Shown one piece after another: positions 1-5,195 of a DNA stretch of 5,894 nt (within the stretch, counting starts at the first letter, position 1; every line of letters starts with the position of its first letter). The notes below the pieces were generated by a model. It saw only the letters and a program-made list of their open reading frames with translations, was not told where the DNA came from and made no database searches. The DNA is from Spirochaetales bacterium. GTDB taxonomy: Bacteria; Spirochaetota; Spirochaetia; DTKZ01. Location: assembly GCA_031280945.1 (NCBI GenBank), contig JAITGB010000108.1, forward strand, positions 1 to 5,894. Reading direction: 5' to 3'. The position numbers and the translations under genes are program-made.

Positions 1-135
1 ATAGATTTTAATCCGCCCCTTGCGGGGCAGGACCTTACCTTTGAGGTGGAGATTCTGGAGGTCCGCGCGCCTACGGAGGCTGACCGTGAGAGTATGAAAG
101 GCGAGGCTTTTCCGTTTCCTGTTGAGGAGGAATAG
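1..135 (+). CDS. FKBP/SlyD-type peptidyl-prolyl cis-trans isomerase, C-terminal end (partial)
   Basis: The window opens inside a gene; frame 1 is open from base 1 to a TAG at 133-135, giving 44 residues. The first half reads DFNPPLAGQDLTFEVEILEV, which matches the closing strands of the FKBP fold (consensus roughly D-x-N-H-P-L-A-G-x-x-L-x-F-x-V-x-V-x-x-V) as found in SlyD-like enzymes. These catalyse proline isomerisation and act as folding chaperones, usually in the cytoplasm. The acidic tail of about 20 residues after the FKBP core ends in EEE. No His-rich metal-binding tail of the E. coli SlyD kind is present. The active-site half and any insert-in-flap domain lie outside the window, so SlyD-like versus another FKBP class cannot be decided. 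The family call is fairly secure; the gene symbol is withheld. Confidence 0.8.
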   Translation: MDFNPPLAGQDLTFEVEILEVRAPTEADRESMKGEAFPFPVEEE

Positions 136-170
136 AGGCGCGCGGGTGAGCCCCTGGGTCTTCCGCGCAA

Positions 171-263
171 GGGATAGAAGCGGAAAGCCCGCAGAAAGCG
201 CATCGGCGCTTTCGAGGACTTGGAGCGGATAGCCCGGTTTTTTCGGGCAAGCGCCCGAAAAAA
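171..263. repeat. Structured repeat-like intergenic element (paired AGCGGAWAGCCCG motifs around a hairpin)
   Basis: AGCGGAAAGCCCG at 179-191 recurs as AGCGGATAGCCCG at 224-236 (12 of 13 identical, 45 bases apart). Between the copies lies a perfect 8-bp hairpin: GAAAGCGC at 194-201 pairs with GCGCTTTC at 206-213 around loop ATCG. Immediately after the second copy, TTTTTTCGGGC at 238-248 pairs with GCCCGAAAAAA at 253-263 around a 4-base loop. GCCCG at 232-236 can compete for CGGGC at 244-248, so two folds are mutually exclusive. Similar 'GGATAGAAGCGGAAAGCCCG ... GAGCGGATAGCCCG' strings are, from memory, recurrent in intergenic DNA of several bacterial groups, but this was not checked. Function is unknown. 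Confidence 0.5.
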
Positions 264-273
264 TGCGCCCTGC

Positions 274-290
274 GGATTGCGATGCAATCC
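274..290. repeat. Short inverted repeat (7-bp perfect stem)
   Basis: GGATTGC at 274-280 pairs with GCAATCC at 284-290 around a 3-base loop (GAT). It belongs to the cluster of hairpins downstream of the FKBP gene. No T-run follows, so it is not a standard terminator. Confidence 0.5.
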
Positions 291-329
291 TTACGGACTG
301 CCTGAGTTCCAATAGGAAAGTATTATCGT

Positions 330-345
330 GGCCGCTATCGCGGCC
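330..345. repeat. Short GC-rich inverted repeat (6-bp perfect stem)
   Basis: GGCCGC at 330-335 pairs with GCGGCC at 340-345 around loop TATC. It lies about 70 bases upstream of the -35 box of dctP. No T-run follows. It could be part of the 3' untranslated region of the FKBP message or a protein-binding site; nothing visible decides this. Confidence 0.45.
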
Positions 346-412
346 CTCGGAATGCGCCCAAAACATTCCCAAAAAATTTTCAAAGCAAGTCCAAATCACA
401 TTAAAATACCGT

Positions 413-441
413 TTGACAATTTTTATTTTCCATAATAAAGT
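413..441 (+). promoter_or_regulatory. Sigma70-type promoter of the TRAP operon
   Basis: A perfect -35 box TTGACA (413-418) is followed after 17 bases by TAAAGT (436-441), a 4-of-6 match to the -10 consensus. CATAAT at 431-436 is a better -10 hexamer but leaves only a 12-base spacer. The surrounding DNA is AT-rich. Transcription would start near 447-449, leaving a leader of about 35 bases before dctP. No clear operator palindrome is seen around it. Confidence 0.6.
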
Positions 442-465
442 GGACTTCTAATGAAACCTTAAATT

Positions 466-475
466 AAGGAAGGAG
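466..475 (+). promoter_or_regulatory. Strong ribosome binding site of dctP
   Basis: AAGGAAGGAG ends 7 bases before the ATG at 483. It fixes the start of the binding-protein gene and suggests high translation, as expected for a periplasmic binding protein. Confidence 0.8.
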
Positions 476-482
476 AGTAGAG

Positions 483-1637
483 ATGAAGAAAACAGGTTTT
501 CGAAAAGTCTGTGCGCTGCTGATGGTCCTGGGAATGGTTTTTCTGGCCTTTTCCTGCGGCGGTTCAGCTCCGCAGCAGGCTCAGGCAGGCGCGGCTCAGT
601 CTTCCGCTTCGGCGGGACAGGTTCTGCAGCCTATCGACACCACCCTGCCCAGTCCGCCGGTTACTTTGCGGGTATCCTATGATGACCCCGTGGCCTGGCC
701 GGGCACCCCAAACGTGAACGTTGCTGACCCGGAACACGCTTTTGGCGCGCTTTTCAAGGATTATGTTGAGGTGAACTCCGGCGGAGCAATCAAGGTGGAA
801 CTGTACGGCGGTATGGCTCTGGGTTCTTACCGGCAGACCCTCGAAATGGTTCAGAACGGCTCCCTTGATATAAACATTGGAACCGGTTCTTTGGGTTCTT
901 TCTTTCCCAAGATTGAGCTCATTACCATTCCCTACCTCTTTAGCTCGGACGATATTGCCGAGGAATTCTTTAACAACAGTCCTCTGTGGGCGCAGCTCAT
1001 GGAAGATATGGAAAAAGAGGCCGGCTTCAAGTATCTGGCTGTTGGTCAGAACGGCTGGCGGAACTTTACCAACAATATCCGCCCCATAAAGGGACCGGAA
1101 GACTGCAAGGGCATCAAATTCCGCGTTATGGAAAGCCCTGTGTACGTTAAGATGATTGAGTCCCTGGGCGCGAGCGCTGTTCCTATTGCCTGGAACGAGC
1201 TCTACACTGCCCTCCAGACGAAGGTTGTTGACGGTGAGGAGAATCCCATTTCTTCAATTAACCTGGGCAAGATTTACGAAGTCCAGAAGTACATCACAAT
1301 GGATGGCCATATCTGGAGCGAAAACATTATGGTTATGAACCCCGCGAAGTTTAACGGTCTGCCTGTGGCTGCCCAGCAGATTATCAAACGGGGCGCTATC
1401 CTCGGCGCGCAGGCGAACAACGTTGCCGAGAGAATGGTTTCCAATATCGTGAAGTTTAAGGTTGTCGCCGACCACATGGAAGTGTATATGCCCACCGCGG
1501 CTGACAAGCAGAAATTCCGCGAAGTTACCCAGCCTGCGGTTCTTGATTACCTGAAGGGCCGCGTTGGCGCGGAGCTTGTTGACAGCTTCATAAAAGAAGT
1601 TCAGCTTGCCGAAACGCGGGCCGGCTGGCGCCGCTAG
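483..1637 (+). CDS. dctP: TRAP transporter substrate-binding lipoprotein, DctP family
   Basis: A 384-residue extracytoplasmic solute receptor that would capture an organic acid and hand it to the DctQM membrane complex. Residues 1-24 form a lipoprotein signal peptide: a basic n-region, a hydrophobic core, then L21-A-F-S-C25. The Leu at -4 and the loose box fit spirochaete lipoproteins, so C25 is the likely lipidated residue. A low-complexity Ala/Gln/Ser linker (about 26-48) tethers the ligand domain. Family hallmarks are GIKFRV with R214, the conserved carboxylate-binding Arg; P234-x-A-W-N-E-L-Y; and ALQTKVVDGEENP (about 243-255, family VDGxExP). The length is slightly above the usual 330 because of the linker. 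The start is set by a strong ribosome binding site. It is first in a dctPQM operon and is followed by a hairpin that may raise its level over the permease. The ligand cannot be read from sequence; C4-dicarboxylates, sugar acids and other organic acids are all possible. Confidence 0.93.
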   Translation: MKKTGFRKVCALLMVLGMVFLAFSCGGSAPQQAQAGAAQSSASAGQVLQPIDTTLPSPPVTLRVSYDDPVAWPGTPNVNVADPEHAFGALFKDYVEVNSGGAIKVELYGGMALGSYRQTLEMVQNGSLDINIGTGSLGSFFPKIELITIPYLFSSDDIAEEFFNNSPLWAQLMEDMEKEAGFKYLAVGQNGWRNFTNNIRPIKGPEDCKGIKFRVMESPVYVKMIESLGASAVPIAWNELYTALQTKVVDGEENPISSINLGKIYEVQKYITMDGHIWSENIMVMNPAKFNGLPVAAQQIIKRGAILGAQANNVAERMVSNIVKFKVVADHMEVYMPTAADKQKFREVTQPAVLDYLKGRVGAELVDSFIKEVQLAETRAGWRR

Positions 1638-1656
1638 GCCTTTTACAGTTTTTAAG

Positions 1657-1692
1657 GAACAGTCTCCCCTGTGCGGGGAGACTGTTTTCTTC
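1657..1692 (+). terminator. Terminator-like hairpin between dctP and dctQ (probable attenuator)
   Basis: AACAGTCTCCCC at 1658-1669 pairs perfectly with GGGGAGACTGTT at 1675-1686 around a 5-base loop (TGTGC). It is followed by a T-rich tract (TTTTCTTCT overlapping 1685-1692). This has the form of an intrinsic terminator placed inside an operon, 20 bases after the dctP stop. Partial termination, or protection of the upstream message from 3' exonucleases, would give more binding protein than membrane subunits. Confidence 0.75.
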
Positions 1693-1767
1693 TATTGGCT
1701 TTTTATTGGTCTTCCAAGTGATGAGACGTTCTACTTCAAAGACGCCAATTTTGTAAGGTGGGTGATT

Positions 1768-2292
1768 ATGTTCAAGATACTGGAAAAGGCGAGCAATGCC
1801 GCCTGGTTTGCCGGAAAGTGGATAACCTTTGCCTATATTTCGGCTGTAACAATCCTTTCTATTTTGGGAGTTTTTTTCCGTTTGGCCGGAAACGCGCTTT
1901 CCTGGAATGAGGAACTCATGCGATGGCTTCTTATTTCTCTTGCCTACATAGGAGCTTCTGTGGGAATGAGAACCAAGAATCATATCGGGATAGAGTTTCT
2001 CCTGTCGCGGATGAAATTTGGGACTCGCAAATTTTTTGTTTTGTTTGGGTATGCGGCTGTTGTGGCTTTTTTGGTCATCGTTTTTATATACGGCCTGCGG
2101 GTAGCCATTACCGCGCGGTTTCAGTACGGAGCGATTCTCTACAGGATTCCCATGCTCTATGTAAAGATGAATCTTCCTCTGGGGGCCCTGTTTATGCTGA
2201 TTCATCTGGCGTATTTGACGGCGGGCATAATTCAGGAGAAAAAAGACCTGGGTAAATACATGATGTCAGGCGGGGAGGGCAGCGTAGAATGA
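1768..2292 (+). CDS. dctQ: TRAP transporter small membrane subunit, DctQ family
   Basis: A 174-residue inner-membrane protein that pairs with DctM to form the TRAP translocation unit. Four hydrophobic segments are visible at about 18-38, 50-67, 89-110 and 136-155. The family signature is present: W46-N-E-E49-x-x-R52 before the second segment, followed by G62-A and K70-N-H-I-G-I (the usual H-I-x-I stretch). Length is normal for the family (about 160-200). The start at 1768 is chosen because AAGGTGG (1755-1761) lies 6 bases upstream. The frame is open back to an ATG at 1606, but that start would overlap the end of dctP and read through the terminator hairpin. The TGA overlaps the ATG of dctM (ATGA), implying translational coupling and equal stoichiometry. 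Confidence 0.9.
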   Translation: MFKILEKASNAAWFAGKWITFAYISAVTILSILGVFFRLAGNALSWNEELMRWLLISLAYIGASVGMRTKNHIGIEFLLSRMKFGTRKFFVLFGYAAVVAFLVIVFIYGLRVAITARFQYGAILYRIPMLYVKMNLPLGALFMLIHLAYLTAGIIQEKKDLGKYMMSGGEGSVE

Positions 2293-3584
2293 CAACCGAA
2301 CTTCTTTTAATTGCTTTTGTTTTTGTGGCGAGCCTTTTAATCGGCATACCCATTGCTTTTGTTTTGGGCCTTGTTCCCATGATATATCTTATCGCCTTTA
2401 AGGGGACTCCGCTTATTGCCATCGCTTCCAAGCTCTACGGGGGTATAGACAATTATGTTCTCCTTGCCCTGCCTTTCTTTATTCTGGCGGGAAACATTAT
2501 GAACTATACGGGTATTACGCGGGACCTTGTAAACTTTGCGCGCCTCCTTGTGGGCCGCATGAGGGGGGCTTTGGCCCAGGTCAATATCGTTGTAAGTATT
2601 GTGTTTGCGGGCTTAACGGGCGCGGCTGTGGCGGATACGGCGGCCATTGGCTCCATACTTATCCCCGCGATGATACAGGAGGGCTATTCGCCTGAATACT
2701 CCGCCGCGATAACAACAACCTCTTCGGTTCTGGGGCCCATTATTCCGCCTTCGATTATCATGGTTATTTACGCTTCGGTTACGGGGGAATCTGTTGGGGC
2801 TCTTTTTATGGGCGGTTTTATTCCCGGTCTTCTTGTGGCCCTGTCCCTCATGGTGCTGGCCTACTACTACGCGGTAAAGTACAACCACCCCAAGCGCACG
2901 GAGAAGATTCCTGCTCCCGAGGCCCTGCGGATTATCCGGCGCTCTATTATAGCGATTCTTGTTCCTGTTATTATCATTGGCGGAATCCTGAGCGGTTTTT
3001 TTACGCCTACGGAGGCGGCTTCTTTCGCGTGCCTTTACGCTTTTCTTGTGGGGGTTTTCTACTACAAGACCATAACAGTAAAGGCCATGATTGACAGTCT
3101 CATCAACGCGGGTATTGTGGCTTCGACGGTGCTTATCATTATTTCGACGAGCCAGGTTTTTAGTATGGTGCTTACCCTGGAGAGGGTTCCCGACCAGCTT
3201 GCCATTCTCATTACCGAGGTTATCAAAAACAAATACGTTTTTCTCTTTGCCATCAACATTTTGTTTTTCTTTATGGGTATGGTTATGGAGACGGCGGCAA
3301 GCGTCATCATGCTCACGCCTATTCTGCTTCCGATTGCCATTTCCTTTGGCATTCATCCCCTGCACTTCGCCCTTGTTATGCTGGTAAACCTCAACATCGG
3401 GCTGACGACTCCGCCCGTGGGCGTGTGTCTTTTTACGGCGGTTCCTATTGCCAAGATTCCCATGGAAAAGATGATTCCCAAGGTTATGCCTTTTGTGGTC
3501 GCGGAAATGGTTGCGGTTTTTCTTATTACCTATATTCCTGACCTTATTCTGGTTGTGCCGAGGTTGACGGGTTTTATTGAGTAG
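2289..3584 (+). CDS. dctM: TRAP transporter large membrane subunit, DctM family
   Basis: A 431-residue, very hydrophobic inner-membrane protein, the ion-coupled transport subunit of the TRAP system (ion-transporter superfamily, usually sodium-driven). Characteristic stretches are GLTGAAVADTAAIGSILIPA, then SSVLGPIIPPSIIMVIYASV in the first half, FFTPTEAAS in the middle, and NIGLTTPPVGVCLF near the C-terminus. The two-fold repeated Gly/Pro/Thr-rich hairpin motifs are those expected for the elevator-type fold. Length is standard (about 425-430), and no interruption is seen. GGGGAGGG (2272-2279) inside the end of dctQ serves as ribosome binding site, 9 bases before the ATG. The gene is last in the operon and is followed by a strong intrinsic terminator. 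Confidence 0.95.
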   Translation: MTTELLLIAFVFVASLLIGIPIAFVLGLVPMIYLIAFKGTPLIAIASKLYGGIDNYVLLALPFFILAGNIMNYTGITRDLVNFARLLVGRMRGALAQVNIVVSIVFAGLTGAAVADTAAIGSILIPAMIQEGYSPEYSAAITTTSSVLGPIIPPSIIMVIYASVTGESVGALFMGGFIPGLLVALSLMVLAYYYAVKYNHPKRTEKIPAPEALRIIRRSIIAILVPVIIIGGILSGFFTPTEAASFACLYAFLVGVFYYKTITVKAMIDSLINAGIVASTVLIIISTSQVFSMVLTLERVPDQLAILITEVIKNKYVFLFAINILFFFMGMVMETAASVIMLTPILLPIAISFGIHPLHFALVMLVNLNIGLTTPPVGVCLFTAVPIAKIPMEKMIPKVMPFVVAEMVAVFLITYIPDLILVVPRLTGFIE

Positions 3585-3610
3585 CTGTACGGTTTGTTGT
3601 ACAAGATGAG

Positions 3611-3647
3611 GAGGGCGCATGGCCGATAGGCTATGCGCCCTCTTTGC
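3611..3647 (+). terminator. Strong intrinsic terminator after dctM
   Basis: GAGGGCGCATGGCC (3611-3624) pairs with GGCTATGCGCCCTC (3629-3642) around loop GATA. All 14 pairs form, with one G-U wobble at 3621/3632. TTTGCATA follows. It lies 27 bases after the dctM stop and ends the TRAP operon. Because an ATG at 3619 lies inside the 5' arm, that ATG is a poor candidate for the yhhQ start. Confidence 0.88.
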
Positions 3648-3664
3648 ATATAGACCTTTCTCGC

Positions 3665-3693
3665 TTGCTCTACAGGGGCGGGGGCTGTATAGT
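3665..3693 (+). promoter_or_regulatory. Putative promoter of the yhhQ gene, start site next to the ATG
   Basis: TTGCTC (3665-3670) and TATAGT (3688-3693) are 17 bases apart, matching the -35 and -10 consensus at 4 of 6 and 5 of 6 positions. The spacer is very G-rich. A start site 6-8 bases after the -10 box falls at about 3699-3701, on the A of the ATG at 3700, so the message may have no leader. Confidence 0.5.
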
Positions 3694-3699
3694 CTTTGT

Positions 3700-4344
3700 A
3701 TGAGGCTGGAGCAATCGCAGAAAAAAGATTTTCTTTTGGGTTTGTACATCGCCTGTATGCTTTTGGCGAATCTTTTGGGGACAAAGATTACGAGTTTGTT
3801 TGGCGTGCGCGTGTCGGTGGGGATTTTCTTTGTGCCTGTTCTGTTTCTTACGACTGATGTTATCGGCGAGGTGTACGGCAAGAGGGAGGCGGGGAGGTTT
3901 GTGGCCCTGTCGCTTTTTCTTCTTGTCTTTACGCTGGGGATGACGGCGCTGGCTATAGCTCTGCCCGCGAATGCGGGCTGGGGTAGCCAGGAGGAGTACG
4001 CGAGAGTTTTCGGGAGCAGCCTGAGGATGATGGGGGCGAGTATTCTTGCGTATATCGTGAGTCAGTTTCACGATGTGTGGGCTTTTGATTTCTGGAAGCG
4101 GAGGACGGGGGGGAGGCTCCTGTGGCTGCGCAACAATGCTTCTACGATTGTGAGTCAGTTTATCGATACGACTATTTTTATGTTCGCGGCTTTTTATGGG
4201 GCGGCTCCCAGGTTTACGGTGTCTTTTATCTTTGAGCTTATAATTCCTTACTGGCTTTGTAAGGTTGTTCTTGCCCTTCTTGATACGCCGCTGTGCTACT
4301 TTCTCGTAAAGTGGCTTCGCAGTGGACATAGCGGAAAAATTTGA
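3700..4344 (+). CDS. yhhQ: Queuosine precursor transporter, YhhQ/VUT family
   Basis: A 214-residue integral membrane protein of the VUT (DUF165, Pfam Vut_1) family. Characterised members import queuosine precursors (preQ0/preQ1) for tRNA modification. Family landmarks: N24-L-L-G-T-K near the first segment, D53-V-I-G-E-V-Y-G-K61, S121-Q-x-x-D125, then W142-L-R-N, S148-T and S152-Q-x-x-D156-T in the later half. About six hydrophobic segments are visible. The ATG at 3700 is preferred: the frame stays open to an ATG at 3619, but that codon sits inside the dctM terminator, and the 27 extra residues are not like the family. No convincing Shine-Dalgarno sequence precedes 3700, and a promoter ends 6 bases upstream, consistent with leaderless translation. 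The stop overlaps the -35 box of the next operon. No preQ1 riboswitch is visible. Substrate is inferred from family only. Confidence 0.88.
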   Translation: MRLEQSQKKDFLLGLYIACMLLANLLGTKITSLFGVRVSVGIFFVPVLFLTTDVIGEVYGKREAGRFVALSLFLLVFTLGMTALAIALPANAGWGSQEEYARVFGSSLRMMGASILAYIVSQFHDVWAFDFWKRRTGGRLLWLRNNASTIVSQFIDTTIFMFAAFYGAAPRFTVSFIFELIIPYWLCKVVLALLDTPLCYFLVKWLRSGHSGKI

Positions 4345-4369
4345 CGCTGAGAGGATTCGCTGTTACAAT
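4341..4369 (+). promoter_or_regulatory. Sigma70-type promoter of the oxidoreductase operon
   Basis: TTGACG (4341-4346, 5 of 6) and TACAAT (4364-4369, 5 of 6) are separated by an ideal 17 bases. The -35 box overlaps the TGA of yhhQ. Transcription would start near 4375-4377 and leave a leader of about 50 bases before the ATG at 4425. No terminator separates yhhQ from this operon, so some read-through is possible. Confidence 0.75.
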
Positions 4370-4413
4370 TTATAGTGAGGCAGGCGCCCTTGCGCGCTGT
4401 ACATGTTTCTCGC

Positions 4414-4420
4414 AGGAGGT
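4414..4420 (+). promoter_or_regulatory. Ribosome binding site deciding the start of the Cys-rich protein
   Basis: AGGAGGT lies 4 bases before the ATG at 4425 and matches the anti-Shine-Dalgarno sequence closely. It argues against an upstream in-frame TTG at 4341, which is part of the promoter -35 box. Confidence 0.85.
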
Positions 4421-4424
4421 AACA

Positions 4425-4955
4425 ATGCAATTAGTTCACAACGAAATTCCCAGGGAATTCCTGAATGTTTTACCGGAGGGGATAAAATTTATCGCTCTGC
4501 ACGGGAGGAATTTTCTGGTGGTCGAGAGCGTTTTTTGTCCCCAGGGACATTCTTTACGGGTGGATACTGTCAAGATTCACGGGGAGCCTGCGGTTCATAT
4601 TGGGGTGCGCATTGGCGCTCAAGAGGGGGGCATTTTTATCGATTCCTTCTGGGGGAGCCACAACAAGCTCTACGATTTTATTCCGGGAGAGAGCGAGGCT
4701 GTTGTTGAGGCTTTTTGTCCTGTGTGCGGCGCGAGCCTTATGGTGAATGATGTGTGCAAGGCGGAGGGCTGCGGGGGGGAGGCTCATATCCAGATGCTTT
4801 TGCCGGGGGGCAAAAACAGGGTTCTTGTGTGCGGGCGGCTTGGCTGTCCGGGGCACAGGCTGGCTCTTCAGGCGGCTCCGGGCTCTCTTGTGGAGGAGGT
4901 GAGCGCCATCAATTATTTTGGTACGCATATCGATGATTTTTTCGGGGGGATATGA
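4425..4955 (+). CDS. Cys-rich, probably zinc-binding protein of unknown function, first gene of the oxidoreductase operon
   Basis: I do not recognise a named family for this 176-residue soluble protein. It has no signal peptide or membrane segment. Possible metal ligands come in three places: C38-P-Q-G-H42; C98-P-V-C101 with C111-x4-C116; and C136-x4-C141-P-G-H144. The C98/C101/C111/C116 set has the spacing of a zinc ribbon or rubredoxin-like knuckle (CxxC followed by CxxxxC). The three blocks each begin with a similar strand-then-Cys pattern (VESVFCP, VEAFCP, RVLVCG), suggesting internally repeated zinc-knuckle modules. The C-terminal tail is acidic and aromatic (INYFGTHIDDFFGGI). The start is fixed by an excellent ribosome binding site. 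The stop lies 3 bases before the next start, so it is co-transcribed with the ferredoxin and alpha subunits. An assembly, regulatory or accessory role for the oxidoreductase is inferred from position only. Confidence 0.82.
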   Translation: MQLVHNEIPREFLNVLPEGIKFIALHGRNFLVVESVFCPQGHSLRVDTVKIHGEPAVHIGVRIGAQEGGIFIDSFWGSHNKLYDFIPGESEAVVEAFCPVCGASLMVNDVCKAEGCGGEAHIQMLLPGGKNRVLVCGRLGCPGHRLALQAAPGSLVEEVSAINYFGTHIDDFFGGI

Positions 4956-4958
4956 GCT

Positions 4959-5195
4959 ATGGCGGAAAATCATGTTGATATTGAAATAAATCAGTGTAAG
5001 GGGTGCAGGCTCTGTATAGAGGCTTGTCCTACTCATTCTCTTGTGCGGGGTTCAGAGATTAACAAGAGCGGGTATCAGTACACAAAGTTTACGCAGAACG
5101 GGTGTACGGCCTGCGGTTTTTGTTACTATATATGTCCTGAACCGGGGACGATTACCGTAATCAAGGCGGAACAAAGGACGGCGGCTCATGGATAA
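4959..5195 (+). CDS. 2-oxoacid:ferredoxin oxidoreductase delta-type subunit (dicluster 4Fe-4S ferredoxin)
   Basis: A 78-residue small iron-sulfur protein. Two classical [4Fe-4S] motifs are seen: C13-x2-C16-x2-C19-x3-C23-P and C49-x2-C52-x2-C55-x3-C59-P. All eight ligands are present, and the 25-residue gap between the two motifs is enlarged relative to clostridial ferredoxin. This matches the KorD/VorD/PorD-type subunits that carry electrons from the TPP-containing catalytic subunits to external ferredoxin. The start at 4959 follows the upstream stop by 3 bases, with GGGGGGAT (4944-4951) as a modest ribosome binding site. An ATG at 4952 is out of frame. The end overlaps the start of the alpha-subunit gene by 8 bases, pointing to coupled translation. 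It could be annotated as a plain 4Fe-4S ferredoxin, but context makes the oxidoreductase subunit far more likely. Confidence 0.9.
   Translation: MAENHVDIEINQCKGCRLCIEACPTHSLVRGSEINKSGYQYTKFTQNGCTACGFCYYICPEPGTITVIKAEQRTAAHG

Larger units (their letters stand above)
136..482. other. Hairpin-rich intergenic region between the FKBP gene and the TRAP operon
   Basis: No convincing gene is present in these 347 bases. The left two thirds (about 171-345) hold four separate inverted repeats and a 13-base near-identical direct repeat, listed separately. The right third (about 360-482) is AT-rich and holds the dctP promoter and ribosome binding site. A 62-codon open frame beginning at 263 runs across the hairpins and the promoter, has no ribosome binding site and no protein-like character, so it is not called. 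No canonical terminator with a T-run on its 3' side is visible directly after the FKBP gene. Confidence 0.7.

Noticed and set aside
238..263. The palindrome as an intrinsic terminator of the FKBP gene
   Set aside because: The T-run lies in the 5' arm and A-run in the 3' arm, and no T-run follows the stem on either strand.
263..451. Plus-strand 62-codon frame before dctP
   Set aside because: It crosses two hairpins and the dctP promoter, has no ribosome binding site, and the peptide is unremarkable.
1588..2205. Minus-strand open frame of 205 codons opposite the dctP end and dctQ
   Set aside because: It runs antisense across the dctP/dctQ hairpin and the well-supported DctQ coding frame, and its composition is not protein-like.
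3586..3603. TGTAC/GTACA inverted repeat just after the dctM stop
   Set aside because: A 5-bp stem with an 8-base loop is too weak to claim, and the strong terminator follows within 10 bases.
3619..3699. Upstream ATG extension of yhhQ
   Set aside because: The ATG lies in the 5' arm of the dctM terminator, has no suitable ribosome binding site context, and the 27 extra residues are not family-like.
3643..3699. preQ1 riboswitch upstream of yhhQ
   Set aside because: The predicted start site leaves no leader, and no compact preQ1 aptamer pattern (short stem with an A-rich tail ahead of the start) can be made out.
2613..3881. Minus-strand open frame of 422 codons opposite dctM
   Set aside because: It lies antisense to clear dctM sequence and the terminator. 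Its product is Arg/Asn/His-rich with no domain character, as expected of a shadow frame.
3670..4329. Minus-strand open frame of 219 codons opposite yhhQ
   Set aside because: It is extremely basic and low in complexity, and it mirrors the hydrophobic yhhQ codons; a shadow.
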